Assembly (NCBI GenBank): GCA_024239075.1
Contig: JANBVI010000064.1
Coordinates: 372,001-436,000 of the forward strand
Direction of reading: 5' to 3'
DNA: 64,000 bases
DNA from: Fischerella sp. CENA71
GTDB taxonomy: Bacteria; Cyanobacteriota; Cyanobacteriia; Cyanobacteriales; Nostocaceae
Shown one piece after another: positions 55,203 to 64,000 of this stretch. The translations under genes were made by a program, and so were the position numbers. The first letter of the stretch is position 1; every line of letters begins with the position of its first letter. Under the pieces are notes generated by a model. It worked only from the letters and a program-made list of their open reading frames with translations. It was not told the origin of the DNA and made no database searches.

Positions 55203-56297
55203 ATGGCGCAGCCCAGGGAAGCAGTTACTACCATCACTTTTATTGATAACTATTGTGCAAGCTACAAACATCTTTTCCCCGAAGTGAGAAGTTTTGAATT
55301 CTTTAAGTGGTTGCATTTAGGGTTAATTTCTGACATAAATCGCAAAAGTTTACCTGCGATCGCTAAACATTTGGGGTTAAATAACCAAGCTTTACTGCAT
55401 TTTGTCACCGAATCACCTTGGCAAGTACAAGAAATAAGAAATCAAAGATTGTCTCTTATTCGTCAGGTTTTGCAGGGTAGGAGTTTTACTCTAATTATTG
55501 ATGATTCTGGAGATAAAAAGAAAGGTAAAACTACAGATTATGTAGACAGACAATATATTGGTAACTTAGGCACTGTTGAAAATGGAATTGTTTCCATCAA
55601 TGCCTATGCTTTTATAGATGGTTTAATTTTTCCTCTCATCTTTAAAATCTTCAAGCCACCAAAAAGATTAAAACCAGGCGAAACGTTTAAAACAAAGCCT
55701 CAATTAATTGCTGAGATCATTGAAGAATTAGAAGAAAGAAGATTCAAATTTGACTTAGTACTAGCAGATACTACTTATGGAGAGTATGATGCCTTAATTC
55801 AGATTTTAAATCAGTTTCAGCTGAATTTTGTCACAGCTATTAGAAGTAATCACGGTTTTTGGTTGGCACCTACTCAAAAACCTAGATACACAAGTTGGAA
55901 AAATTTTCATCGAATTTTTAGTAATGGTAAAACAGAACAAAGCTACATCCGTGAAATTATCTTTGGGAATCGTCGAGAACTTCGCTATTGGCAAATTACA
56001 AACAACAAAGAACAATCAATCGAAAATTATACTTTGTTTTTAATGAGTAATTTACCAAAATCTATTACTTCCGCAGTTGAGAATCCTTATGGGTTAATAA
56101 CTTGGTTAGAGTATGGCTGTAAACACAGTAAAAATTACATAGGTTGGTCAGATTTCCGCATCACTAATTATGAGCAAATAGAACGTTGGTGGGAAATAGT
56201 GTGTAGTGTTTACTGTATGCTGAGTATGCAATTCCATATTTTTCAGCAAAAGTCTAATCAACAAAGCCAAAACAAAGAAGCTGAACTTATTGCTTAG
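55203..56297 (+). CDS. IS701-family transposase, possibly C-terminally truncated
   Basis: DDE transposase of 364 residues from ATG 55203; the frame is open upstream to 55146. The catalytic residues are visible: Asp in LIIDDSGDKKKGKTTDYVDR, second Asp in LVLADTTYGEYDAL and Glu in LITWLEYGCKHSKN. The end ...IERWWEIVCSVYCMLSMQFH, then QQKSNQQSQNKEAELIA, lacks the HPWW-W-x-L-x(2)-L tail that I recall in longer cyanobacterial IS701 copies. It may be truncated or a short subgroup. No terminal inverted repeats or target duplication were found around it. Confidence 0.85.
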   Translation: MAQPREAVTTITFIDNYCASYKHLFPEVRSFEFFKWLHLGLISDINRKSLPAIAKHLGLNNQALLHFVTESPWQVQEIRNQRLSLIRQVLQGRSFTLIIDDSGDKKKGKTTDYVDRQYIGNLGTVENGIVSINAYAFIDGLIFPLIFKIFKPPKRLKPGETFKTKPQLIAEIIEELEERRFKFDLVLADTTYGEYDALIQILNQFQLNFVTAIRSNHGFWLAPTQKPRYTSWKNFHRIFSNGKTEQSYIREIIFGNRRELRYWQITNNKEQSIENYTLFLMSNLPKSITSAVENPYGLITWLEYGCKHSKNYIGWSDFRITNYEQIERWWEIVCSVYCMLSMQFHIFQQKSNQQSQNKEAELIA

Positions 56298-56483
56298 ATT
56301 ATTTCATCCAGAAACACCAACATTGTTTTGAAGATGGGTGTGACGGATTTTCTTAAAGAAGATGCACTAGTGAACTAGAGAATAGGGAATTAACTTAGCA
56401 ATTGCCCAATGTTTCAGAAATAGATGTGACTGCTGCTGTATTTACATCAAACCAGTCAGTTGCATTGTTTTGATCAAAAGCTT

Positions 56484-56888
56484 ATGAAAGCATCATTGCA
56501 AAATCGTTTAGGTATAGGGAAACGGACATACGTACTTCTAGCTGTTGTTGGTGTTGCTGGTGTGATGTCTGTTACTAACCCAGATGACAACACTTATGTT
56601 AACTATGCCGCAGTTCGACTTACTAATGAAATTCAAGACGCTATTTGTAAAGGGCCACAGTTACCACAAGGGAAGTTTTGGGAAGATATAAGTAAACTGA
56701 CAAGGAACACGTGTAAATCAGGATTAGCAACAGGACTGGCTTTTCAAGGTAGCAACATTAAAGATTTTATCGCCACATCAACCGAGCGTCAGAACTTTCT
56801 TGTTTTTAGTATCTACACTACCAAAGTTCCCGGATATAACTTTAAAACAATCGGCGCCTTTGGTAACTTATTCACATTTCAAAAATAG
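56484..56888 (+). CDS. DUF4359 domain protein
   Basis: 134 residues from ATG 56484; a TTG eight codons upstream is possible. An N-terminal hydrophobic stretch (about 15-30, TYVLLAVVGVAGVMSV) works as a signal anchor or signal peptide. The body carries TNPDDNTYVNYAAVRLTNEI and the paired cysteines AICKGP and NTCKSG, then TERQNFLVFSIYTTKVPGYN (split by the domain end), as in DUF4359. Function is unknown; export to the periplasm is inferred. It is convergent with the OmpR-type regulator gene. Confidence 0.8.
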   Translation: MKASLQNRLGIGKRTYVLLAVVGVAGVMSVTNPDDNTYVNYAAVRLTNEIQDAICKGPQLPQGKFWEDISKLTRNTCKSGLATGLAFQGSNIKDFIATSTERQNFLVFSIYTTKVPGYNFKTIGAFGNLFTFQK

Positions 56889-56910
56889 CTAAATTTGATA
56901 ACTGAATAAT

Positions 56911-56938
56911 TGATAACTGATAACTGATAACTGATAAC
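56911..56938. repeat. Four tandem TGATAAC heptamers
   Basis: Four perfect head-to-tail units TGATAAC lie between the convergent DUF4359 and OmpR-type genes, preceded by two more diverged copies. The same unit builds the hairpin at 22278-22311. Confidence 0.85.
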
Positions 56939-56944
56939 TATTTA

Positions 56945-57634
56945 CTAATCACTTGATATCCCAAAACGGTATCCTTTACCGTAAACACTATGAATTAGTT
57001 GCGTTTCATTCGGTAACTCAATTTTGCGCCGTAACAGACGTATTAATGCAGCAATCACATTACTACTGGGTTGTTCATGATCTTGCCACAAAGATTGCAT
57101 AATTTGGGTGTGGGTGAGTAGCTTGCCAGTATTTTCCATAAAATATTGCAGTAACTGACTTTCTTTTTGTGAGAGTTCTATTACTCGTCCCTGGCGATAG
57201 GCGACTTGATTTTCTGGATCAAGTTCTAGATCAGCTACTGACAAGCGACCAGTAGGTGTCTCAGGCGTTTGGGAAGCAGAACGTCGTAATAATGCACGGA
57301 CTCTTGCAAGTAACTCTCGCAATTCAAAAGGTTTAACTAAATAATCGTCTGCACCCGCATCTAAACCTTCAACCCGATCATCAAGAGTATCTTTAGCGGT
57401 TAAAAATAATACAGGAGTAGTAACGCCTCGACGGCGTAATTCTTGACATATCTCCAATCCTGTTTTTCCAGGCAGCATCCAATCTAAAATCAGTAAGTCG
57501 TAATTGCTTGTTTGTGCCAGTTGACTACCAGTTGTACCATCATAAGCAGCATCGACACTGTATCCCTCACGACTTAATATCCGACTCAAGGGATCAGTCA
57601 ATTCAATTTCATCATCAACTACTAAAATTCGCAT
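56945..57634 (-). CDS. OmpR-family response regulator
   Basis: 229-residue DNA-binding response regulator. The receiver domain (1-118) has the acidic pair D7-D8, phosphoacceptor D51 in LLILDWMLPGKTG and DDYLVKPFELREL. The C-terminal winged helix (about 130-225) shows ELSQKESQLLQYFMENTGKL, the recognition-helix region SNVIAALIRLLRRKIE and YGKGYRF. It resembles the RppA/ManR-type regulators of cyanobacteria, but no kinase is adjacent. It is convergent with the DUF4359 gene and divergent from hisG. Confidence 0.93.
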   Translation of the reverse strand: MRILVVDDEIELTDPLSRILSREGYSVDAAYDGTTGSQLAQTSNYDLLILDWMLPGKTGLEICQELRRRGVTTPVLFLTAKDTLDDRVEGLDAGADDYLVKPFELRELLARVRALLRRSASQTPETPTGRLSVADLELDPENQVAYRQGRVIELSQKESQLLQYFMENTGKLLTHTQIMQSLWQDHEQPSSNVIAALIRLLRRKIELPNETQLIHSVYGKGYRFGISSD

Positions 57635-57645
57635 GGCCAGCCAAT

Positions 57646-57906
57646 TTTGGATTTTAGATTTTGGATTTTGGATTTCAGTAGAGAGGCTTGTAGTTAGCCC
57701 ATTAAGATTTACACCTTATAAAGCTAGAAATATTTGACTATATTTTTAGTAACTATTATTATCATGCTGACCAATAATTTCTCCCAGGGTACAAGAAAGC
57801 AAATCAATTCTGGGACTCAGTTGGCTTTTCTAAAATCCAAAATCCTCAAAAAAGCGGATTGATCTGTGGGATCAATCCAAAATCCAAAATCCAAAATCCA
57901 AAATCG
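57646..57906. repeat. CCAAAAT heptamer arrays in inverted orientation with hairpin
   Basis: TTTTGGA-type heptamers near 57646-57676 and the opposite-strand form AATCCAAAATCCAAAATCC (57874-57905 region) flank the hisG upstream region. Between them lies a hairpin GGATTGATC (57856-57864), loop TGTGG, GATCAATCC (57870-57878), a perfect 9-bp stem. It can influence the hisG leader or end the divergent transcript. Confidence 0.65.
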
Positions 57907-57926
57907 ATTGACTGCTAACGCCATTT

Positions 57927-58571
57927 ATGCTTACTGTTGCACTGCCAAAAGGTGAACTTCTTAAAAATAGCATCCAACTGCTACAAACTGTAGGGTTAAA
58001 TTTTAGTGCTTTTTTAGACTCCGGGAACCGACAATTACAAATTACTGATCCAAACGGAAAAGCCAAAGGACTATTAGTCAGAGGTCAAGATGTGCCTGTT
58101 TATGTAGAATACGGTCAAGCACAACTGGGTATTGTAGGTTACGATGTCCTGCGAGAGAAAAAACCGCAAGTAGCACATTTAGTTGATTTAGGGTTTGGGT
58201 ATTGTCGCATGTCGGTAGCGGTAAAGCAATCAAGCCCTTACCGATCGCCACTCGATTTACCTGCTCATGGTAGAGTTGCATCTAAATATGTCAACTGTGC
58301 GCGTGAATACTTCCATAGTCTAGATTTACCCGTGGAAATTGTGCCGCTATATGGTTCTGTCGAACTAGGGCCGATCACAGGGATGTCTGAAGCGATCGTT
58401 GATATAGTTTCTTCAGGGCGGACATTGCGCGAAAATGGTTTAGTCGAAATCGAAGTGCTGTATGAAAGTACAGCGCGGTTAATTGCCCATCCTTTAAGTT
58501 ATCGCCTCAATACAGATAACCTCAGTGATTTGATCACTAAGATCAGAGAAAATATTTTGACAACCGTTTGA
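57927..58571 (+). CDS. hisG: ATP phosphoribosyltransferase (short form)
   Basis: First enzyme of histidine biosynthesis, joining ATP and PRPP. The 214-residue protein is the short HisG form that needs the HisZ regulatory subunit; it lacks the C-terminal allosteric domain. Motifs include [37 protein letters not shown], the PRPP-binding [15 protein letters not shown] and [22 protein letters not shown] tandem repeat and a 9-bp hairpin precede the start. It ends in the three-hairpin repeat shared with the hlyD end. Confidence 0.96.
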   Translation: MLTVALPKGELLKNSIQLLQTVGLNFSAFLDSGNRQLQITDPNGKAKGLLVRGQDVPVYVEYGQAQLGIVGYDVLREKKPQVAHLVDLGFGYCRMSVAVKQSSPYRSPLDLPAHGRVASKYVNCAREYFHSLDLPVEIVPLYGSVELGPITGMSEAIVDIVSSGRTLRENGLVEIEVLYESTARLIAHPLSYRLNTDNLSDLITKIRENILTTV

Positions 58572-58604
58572 AGAAGGCACTTATGCTGGAGACAGAAGGT
58601 AGAA

Positions 58605-58657
58605 GTTTGTAGTGAGCGCTTGGGCGCTCAACGAGGACTAAAGTCCTCACTACAAAC
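58605..58657. repeat. Three-hairpin palindromic repeat between hisG and hlyD
   Basis: Outer arms GTTTGTAGTGAG (58605-58616) and CTCACTACAAAC (58646-58657) form 12 bp. Inside lie two more stems: GAGCGC-TTGG-GCGCTC (58614-58629) and GAGGACT-AA-AGTCCTC (58633-58648). The right arm ends at the first base of the inverted hlyD stop codon. The element can fold as a three-way junction and sits between convergent genes, so bidirectional termination is likely. It is a member of the GTAGTRAG family. Confidence 0.85.
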
Positions 58658-60846
58658 TAACGAGTATATTTCAAACTTTCTATTTTGCCTAAGAATTTTT
58701 CTGTGAAAATACTCATTACAGTCCGTTTCCGGACATTAATATTGGCATTCAAAGACATTCCAGATTGGAGAGATACTTCTTTACCGTTAACGTTGATAGA
58801 TTGTTTAGATAAGCGAATTTCAGCTGGGAAACGGGAATATGGAGTGTTTTGATCAGGAGGTAAAGCATCAGAACCAATCCGAACTACCTCACCTCGAATA
58901 TCACTATATTCTGTGTAGGGGAAAGAATCTATTCGCACATCAACGGGCATTCCATTTTTAACAAAGCCAATATCATTGTTGGTGATAAAAACTTGGGCAA
59001 CAAGATTTTCTGGCGGCACGATTTTGAGAATAGATTCGCTGGTGTTGTAGACATAACCAGAACTACGAGGCTTGAGATCAAAAACAATTCCACTAGTTGT
59101 GGCTCGGATTTCTTGATATTTTAAAGTCGAAAAAATTTCGCTAATTTGACTGTTAAGTTCTTGGATGCGTTTTTTGTTTTCGACCATCACTTTGGTGAGT
59201 TGACTATCAATTTCAGCAATGCGTTTATCATTATCGGCAATTTTGCTGAGTAAATCTTCTTTAGATAAAGCGATCGCATTTTCTAATTTCTTTTGTGATT
59301 GGGCGATCGCCAGCCGCAGACGTTGTTCTTCTTGCACAAGGCGGTTAACTTCGGCTTTACTAGCGTCTGCTGTTTGTTGCTTTTCCAAATAAGTTAAGCG
59401 AGCAAAGGCTCCTTTTTTCACCAAAGAGTTTAAATTACTGGCTATTTCTAAATTTGTTACGAGGCTACTCCTAGCACTATCTAATTGAACTTGCACTTGA
59501 TTTAATTGCTTGGTTAATTGTTCTACATCTAACCTTGCTGTTGCAATTCGAGAGTCTCTTTCTGCTTGTCTATTAATCAAACGTTCTCGTAACTCTGGAC
59601 TCAGGTTACGTATTGCTTTATTACCAAGCAATTCTGCACGGTAAAGTTCATTTTCCCGCACCAAAGCCACACGGTTTTCTGTGAGTGATGCTAACTCCGG
59701 TGATATGTGGAATTCTCTTTTTGTAGAATTCGCCGTCGATGTTTGCATCTGGGTACGATAAAAAATGTTTTCTCGCACTAGGCTGGCTCGAACTTCTTGC
59801 AGAGAGCGTAATTTTGCTTGAACAACTGTGGGATCAAAACTCACCAGAAGATCGCCTTTTTCGACTCGTTGCCCTTCCTGAACATGAATTTTGTTGATTA
59901 CTCCCCCCACTGGTGCTTGAATTTCTTTGACTAAACCTTTGGGTTCTAGTTTGCCCTGTACGGGAACCGATTCGTCAATTCTAGCTGTACAAGCCCAGAC
60001 AAAAGAAAAACTAGTTACACCAACGATACTCCAAATAATAGCATGTGACCAAATACGGGATTGTTTTAAAATGACGGGCTGATCAAAGTCATTGATCTCA
60101 CTAGGTGTCTCGCGAGGTTTCTCACGAGGAATGGTAATTGCCGAAGTGAAAATTGCTGAACTTCCTTGCAAAAGCAACTGCCATTCACGCTGAGATTTTG
60201 GCACACGCTTCCAAATAAATACTAATCCCCCGGCTGTGAGCAAAAACATGAAACCACCTAGAGGCAAGAAAATAGCTCCTTGACGTGGGGCAGCTTCTAA
60301 GTAATTTACATGGTAATTTTTGTTTGGATTTGTATTTTGAGTTGTGTTGTGGCTTGTGTTTTGAATTGTGTTGTGGCGATCGCTCTGATCAATAAAATCA
60401 TCTTCAGAGTTTGTTCTAGTATTCGCCACCTTGGGTTGGGGTGTTTGTAGCGCTTTCCAAGTGGCAGTATTAACAACACCCTCAGTAGTGTTTAATAGTT
60501 TCTCTTGCTGAAATTTGATAACTGCTGCTTTGGTAAGTACACCGAATTTACCATCAATGGCACCATGATAATATCCTAATTTTTGCAGCTGAGTTTGCAG
60601 TTGGGAAACAGCTGTGCCTTGACTACCAAATTTCAAGTTCGATTGGTTACTCGACTGATTTGGTGATGAAAAAGCCACCTCAGTGCCTTCGAGTTCACTA
60701 ACACAATTACTCAAATCAGAGTTTGATTGAGTTGTTGTCTGCTCTTCAAGAATTTGCTCGCAATGATTACTAGTTGTTTCAGGAGTATTCAGTGACACTT
60801 CTGAACAGTTTGTACAAGCTAGCAGCAACAAAGATGGATCAAGCAT
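58657..60846 (-). CDS. HlyD-family secretion adaptor with peptidoglycan-binding domain
   Basis: Membrane-fusion subunit of a type I secretion system. From ATG 60844-60846 it has 729 residues; a TTG 17 codons upstream extends the frame. An N-terminal region holds a PG_binding_1 domain (about 75-130; LKFGSQGTAVSQLQTQLQKL, then DGKFGVLTKAAVIKFQQEKL). An Asn/Thr-rich stretch and a first membrane helix (about 195-218) follow. A second helix near 280 precedes the periplasmic HlyD part with biotinyl-lipoyl motifs (IQAPVGGVINKIHVQEGQRV), a long coiled coil and a C-terminal beta domain. It follows the ABC exporter by 73 bp in the same operon. Confidence 0.9.
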   Translation of the reverse strand: MLDPSLLLLACTNCSEVSLNTPETTSNHCEQILEEQTTTQSNSDLSNCVSELEGTEVAFSSPNQSSNQSNLKFGSQGTAVSQLQTQLQKLGYYHGAIDGKFGVLTKAAVIKFQQEKLLNTTEGVVNTATWKALQTPQPKVANTRTNSEDDFIDQSDRHNTIQNTSHNTTQNTNPNKNYHVNYLEAAPRQGAIFLPLGGFMFLLTAGGLVFIWKRVPKSQREWQLLLQGSSAIFTSAITIPREKPRETPSEINDFDQPVILKQSRIWSHAIIWSIVGVTSFSFVWACTARIDESVPVQGKLEPKGLVKEIQAPVGGVINKIHVQEGQRVEKGDLLVSFDPTVVQAKLRSLQEVRASLVRENIFYRTQMQTSTANSTKREFHISPELASLTENRVALVRENELYRAELLGNKAIRNLSPELRERLINRQAERDSRIATARLDVEQLTKQLNQVQVQLDSARSSLVTNLEIASNLNSLVKKGAFARLTYLEKQQTADASKAEVNRLVQEEQRLRLAIAQSQKKLENAIALSKEDLLSKIADNDKRIAEIDSQLTKVMVENKKRIQELNSQISEIFSTLKYQEIRATTSGIVFDLKPRSSGYVYNTSESILKIVPPENLVAQVFITNNDIGFVKNGMPVDVRIDSFPYTEYSDIRGEVVRIGSDALPPDQNTPYSRFPAEIRLSKQSINVNGKEVSLQSGMSLNANINVRKRTVMSIFTEKFLGKIESLKYTR

Positions 60847-60919
60847 GGTTTTTTCTGTGTAAAGGAGGTGTAGAAAGTCGGGAGTGTGGGGAGACAAGGA
60901 GGAAAAGGGAGATAATTAA

Positions 60920-63859
60920 CTATTCTTCTTTTCCTTGTTGTTGATAGAGACAGTAATATCGTCCTTTCATAGCCATGAGTTCGTCATGGGTTCCTTGTTC
61001 AGCGATGGCACCCCGATCCATGATGATGATGACATCGGCGTTTTTGACGGTGTTGAGACGGTGGGTGATGAAGAAGACTGTGCGCCCATTAAAGACTTCC
61101 ATCAGGTTGTGACAGACTTGTTGTTCTGATTGGTAATCTAAGGCGCTCGTGGCTTCATCTAAAATCAGCAGTCGCGGATTTTGCAAGACTGTACGGGCGA
61201 TCGCGATTCTTTGCCGTTGTCCACCGGAAAGTGCAGAACCCCGTTCCCCCACAATTGTGTTGTAGCCGTTGGGTAGTGCCATGATGAAATCGTGAGCAGC
61301 AGCGGCTTTGGCAGCAGCAATAATTTCTTCGGTAGTTGCTTCTGGTCGGATTAGGGCAATGTTATCTTGAATTGTTCCTTCAAACAACAGGGTATCCTGT
61401 AATACCATCCCTATTTGACGACGTAGGGAATTTAACTCTACTTTTCTAATGTCATAACCATCGATTTGAATTTGTCCGGTTAAAGGTTCGTAGAGTCTGG
61501 GTAATAATTTTGTCATTGTACTTTTGCCTGAACCACTTTGTCCAACAATGCCGACAAAAGTTCCAGGGGCAATATCAAGATTGATATTGAGCAGTTGCAA
61601 AGCATCGTCAGGATTGAAACCAAAGGAAACGCCTGTGTATTTGACTGCGCCTTCAATTTCTGGTAGTTGGATATTTTGGCGATCGCTTGGCAATACTTCT
61701 GGCGCAGTGTCTAAGACATCAGCAAGACGTTCAATAGACAATGCTACTTCTTGAAAGTTCTGTGAAAGTTGAATTAGACGTAACAGAGGACTGGTAACAT
61801 AACCAGCAATGATGCGAAAAGCGATTAATTGACCAAGGGTAAGTTGATTAGAAATTACTAAATGAGCGCCTACCCACAACAACACAAAACTAGAGAATTG
61901 ATTTAAAAATCCACTGATGGAGTTGGCGGTGCTGGAAGTTTGTACAGTTTTGAATCCAGCGCTGATGTAGCGGGTATAGCGATCGCGCCATTGCCAACGA
62001 GATTTCAATTCAATATTCTGAGCTTTGACTGTTTGAATCCCGGTGAGTACTTCAACTAAATAAGATTGAGTATCAGCATAGCGTTCGGCTTTTTTCCGTA
62101 ATTGTCGCTGTACAATGGGAACCACAAAAGTTGTGAGCAAGGCAAACAATGGAACACAAGCTAAAGCAACCAGTGTCAGCACCCAACTATAAAACAGCAT
62201 GACGGCGACATAAATCACAGAAAATACCGCATCTAGCACTACAGTCAATGCTGTTCCTGTCAAGAAAGAACGAATATTCTCTAATTCATTAATTCGTCCT
62301 GCCAATTCTCCGACGCGGCGACGCTCAAAGTAACTTAAAGGTAATCGCAACAGATGTTCAATAACTTCTGAACCCAGGCGAATATCAATGCGGTTGGTAG
62401 TATCAGCAAATAAATAAGTACGCAGACTCGTTAAGATTGCCTCAAATACTGCAATTACCAGCAAGAAAATCCCCAAAATATCGAGAGTATCAAGGCTTTT
62501 TTGCATCAATACATTATCAATGATGATTTGGGTAATAATTGGGTTTGCCAAACCAAATACTTGTACAAAAAACGAAGCAACCAGAACCTCAATCAATACC
62601 AAGCGATATTTGTAGATATAAGGCAAAAACCAACGCAGACTAAATTTTTCTGGGCGTTCTTCTTCTGGTTTTTCGATTACCAAGACTTGTCCTGATTGTC
62701 CCCAGATGTTACCAAATTCTGCGATCGAATAGTGAGCAATGCCTGTTTCTGGAGCAGCTACAACAATTTCATGTTCTGTGATTTTGTAGAGTAAGGCCAA
62801 GTTTTCTTGCCAGTAAATTACTGCTGGCGCACTCAAACGGTTGATAACGTTAACAGGAACTTTGACTAACTGGGCCTGCAAACCCATCATTTCTACAACA
62901 GCCCCTGCTACTTGCAGTGAAATTTGCTTGTGAGATTTGAGTTGATTTGTTAAGACTTTGCGAATTAAGTCACGGCGAAAAGAACCCCCTAAGATGCGAT
63001 GTAACATTTGGAAACATGCCAAGGGAGCATCAACAGTACCTTGTCCTGATACGAATATGGTGTTTGGTGGCGCGATATATTCGACAGCAGGATTAGAGGG
63101 ATATTCTGGGGCAGGGGAGATTGCTAGAGTGGAAGTATTGTGATTGCGTGATTTCTCTGTATGAGATTTCCAAGGAATACCGATTAAGCGTATTTCGGTT
63201 TCACTGTGCCAAATTTTTTGCTGGTTGTCATCTAACTGCAAACGACTACCAATGCTTATTCCGTCGAACATCCCAGCGCTGATTAACCAAAGGTAGTTAC
63301 CATTCAATTGCTGCGAATTTAGTTTCCCTGGTGGTGCATTCACCACCATTGTTTGTTGCCAAACCTGACGCACTAAGTCTTTTAAATCGGTGGTTGCATC
63401 TGCTTGTCGTTGGAGTTCTAAACTCAGGAGTTCAAACACTTCTATGATCTGAGGACGCGATCGCACTGTTTGTTTAAACTCTGGTTGTGTAGCCATTAAC
63501 TCTAGAAATATTGATGCGTCTAGAGTAATGGCTATGACTTCGCTAGAGGCGATCGCTGCTTCGCAACTTACCCCACGTATTAATCCTAGCCAACCCAGGA
63601 ACTCTCCTGGCTCTACGACTGTCAAACTAATTTGAGACTCCGTACGCTGATCGTAGCCCAATAGCCGCGCTTGTCCTTGATAAATTACGATTACTTGCGC
63701 TGGCATTCTTTCTTTAACCAAAATCCACTGTCCAGTGCGATATTGCAACAGTTGGCATTTCGCCGCAATTGTTTCTAAGGTGGCAAGTGGTAGTCTGGTG
63801 AAAGGGGGGGTATCGGCTAAGAATTTTATGATGTCGGTTTGGGTAATAGCTGGCTTCAT
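60920..63859 (-). CDS. Type I secretion ABC exporter with cNMP and degenerate C39 domains
   Basis: HlyB-type exporter ATPase, 979 residues from ATG 63857-63859, which has AGGAG 7 nt upstream; the frame also runs open to the window edge. Domain order: cyclic-nucleotide-binding-like domain (about 10-130), linker, C39-like domain (about 265-405), six-helix transporter core (about 415-700), ATPase (about 735-975). In the C39 domain the usual DCG-ACL reads GQGTVDAPLACFQM, so the catalytic Cys is replaced by Ala: a C39-like docking domain rather than a peptidase. ATPase motifs are GQSGSGKST, LSGGQRQRIA and LLILDEATSAL. It forms an operon with the HlyD adaptor; no TolC or substrate gene is visible. 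Confidence 0.92.
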   Translation of the reverse strand: MKPAITQTDIIKFLADTPPFTRLPLATLETIAAKCQLLQYRTGQWILVKERMPAQVIVIYQGQARLLGYDQRTESQISLTVVEPGEFLGWLGLIRGVSCEAAIASSEVIAITLDASIFLELMATQPEFKQTVRSRPQIIEVFELLSLELQRQADATTDLKDLVRQVWQQTMVVNAPPGKLNSQQLNGNYLWLISAGMFDGISIGSRLQLDDNQQKIWHSETEIRLIGIPWKSHTEKSRNHNTSTLAISPAPEYPSNPAVEYIAPPNTIFVSGQGTVDAPLACFQMLHRILGGSFRRDLIRKVLTNQLKSHKQISLQVAGAVVEMMGLQAQLVKVPVNVINRLSAPAVIYWQENLALLYKITEHEIVVAAPETGIAHYSIAEFGNIWGQSGQVLVIEKPEEERPEKFSLRWFLPYIYKYRLVLIEVLVASFFVQVFGLANPIITQIIIDNVLMQKSLDTLDILGIFLLVIAVFEAILTSLRTYLFADTTNRIDIRLGSEVIEHLLRLPLSYFERRRVGELAGRINELENIRSFLTGTALTVVLDAVFSVIYVAVMLFYSWVLTLVALACVPLFALLTTFVVPIVQRQLRKKAERYADTQSYLVEVLTGIQTVKAQNIELKSRWQWRDRYTRYISAGFKTVQTSSTANSISGFLNQFSSFVLLWVGAHLVISNQLTLGQLIAFRIIAGYVTSPLLRLIQLSQNFQEVALSIERLADVLDTAPEVLPSDRQNIQLPEIEGAVKYTGVSFGFNPDDALQLLNINLDIAPGTFVGIVGQSGSGKSTMTKLLPRLYEPLTGQIQIDGYDIRKVELNSLRRQIGMVLQDTLLFEGTIQDNIALIRPEATTEEIIAAAKAAAAHDFIMALPNGYNTIVGERGSALSGGQRQRIAIARTVLQNPRLLILDEATSALDYQSEQQVCHNLMEVFNGRTVFFITHRLNTVKNADVIIIMDRGAIAEQGTHDELMAMKGRYYCLYQQQGKEE

Positions 63860-63880
63860 CTGAATTTCTCCTAGAAACTC

Positions 63881-63926
63881 CCACAAAACCTTGTGGCTTA
63901 TCCACCAACTTTTAGACGTTGGTGGA
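63881..63926 (-). promoter_or_regulatory. Two hairpins in the leader of the ABC exporter
   Basis: CCACAA-AACC-TTGTGG (63881-63896) and TCCACCAAC/GTTGGTGGA (63901-63909 with 63918-63926) lie in tandem, ending about 22 bp before the ATG at 63859. They may be leader structures or an upstream terminator. No function is known. Confidence 0.5.
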
Positions 63927-64000
63927 GTTGAGGGAGAAAAAGTGTGATTTTTCTTGTCTCCTTTGCTCACAACCTCACTTACTGTCCCAGATTTCCACAA

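Overview
This window is a chromosomal segment of a filamentous, probably heterocyst-forming cyanobacterium (Nostocales-like). The evidence is a chlorophyll-pathway methyltransferase (chlM), a photosystem I subunit (psaX), many HIP1 octamers (GCGATCGC), cyanobacteria-restricted families (DUF3386, DUF4359, PEP-CTERM), an IS701-type transposase, and many 7-bp short tandem repeats of the kind described in heterocystous genera. Species cannot be assigned from the sequence alone.

Layout: (1) 0-8 kb: bioY, then a phosphate block with a Pho-box-like site, pstS-pstC-pstA-pstB, a strong terminator, larE, and a PhoX-like Tat-exported phosphatase with its own candidate Pho box. (2) 8-16 kb: a hybrid histidine kinase, an amino-acid ABC permease (natD-like), the short psaX gene, lipA, a response regulator, a Crp-type regulator and an M61 peptidase. 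(3) 16-23 kb: an FHA-PAS-GAF-GGDEF-EAL protein co-directional with a small XRE regulator, a candidate MITE, rubredoxin, a flavoprotein and comB. (4) 23-27 kb: a compact methionine-salvage operon mtnD-mtnX-mtnB and penicillin-binding protein 2. (5) 27-38 kb: a polysaccharide deacetylase, a GH57 glucanotransferase-like enzyme, nfu, a DUF3386 gene, a second histidine kinase, a ribbon-helix-helix protein, lepA and an YnfA-type protein. (6) 38-46 kb: amt, a 1-kb AT-rich gap, purE, nagA, a PEP-CTERM protein, chlM, two tandem paralogous small membrane proteins and a DUF423 gene. (7) 46-54 kb: the ergothioneine cluster egtC-egtB-egtD, an APC permease, ilvC and an aldo/keto reductase. (8) 54-64 kb: an IS701-like transposase that looks C-terminally short, a DUF4359 gene, an OmpR-type regulator, hisG, and a type I secretion pair (HlyB-like ABC exporter with a degenerate C39 domain, plus an HlyD-like adaptor carrying a peptidoglycan-binding domain).

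Co-operating groups are the Pho genes, methionine salvage (mtnD-X-B), ergothioneine synthesis (egtC-B-D) and the secretion operon. The least expected features are the repeats: GC-rich dispersed repeats read in frame inside two proteins, start and stop codons lying inside short tandem repeats, a palindromic three-hairpin repeat family, and a perfect 12-bp hairpin that ends two bases before the start codon of a small membrane protein.
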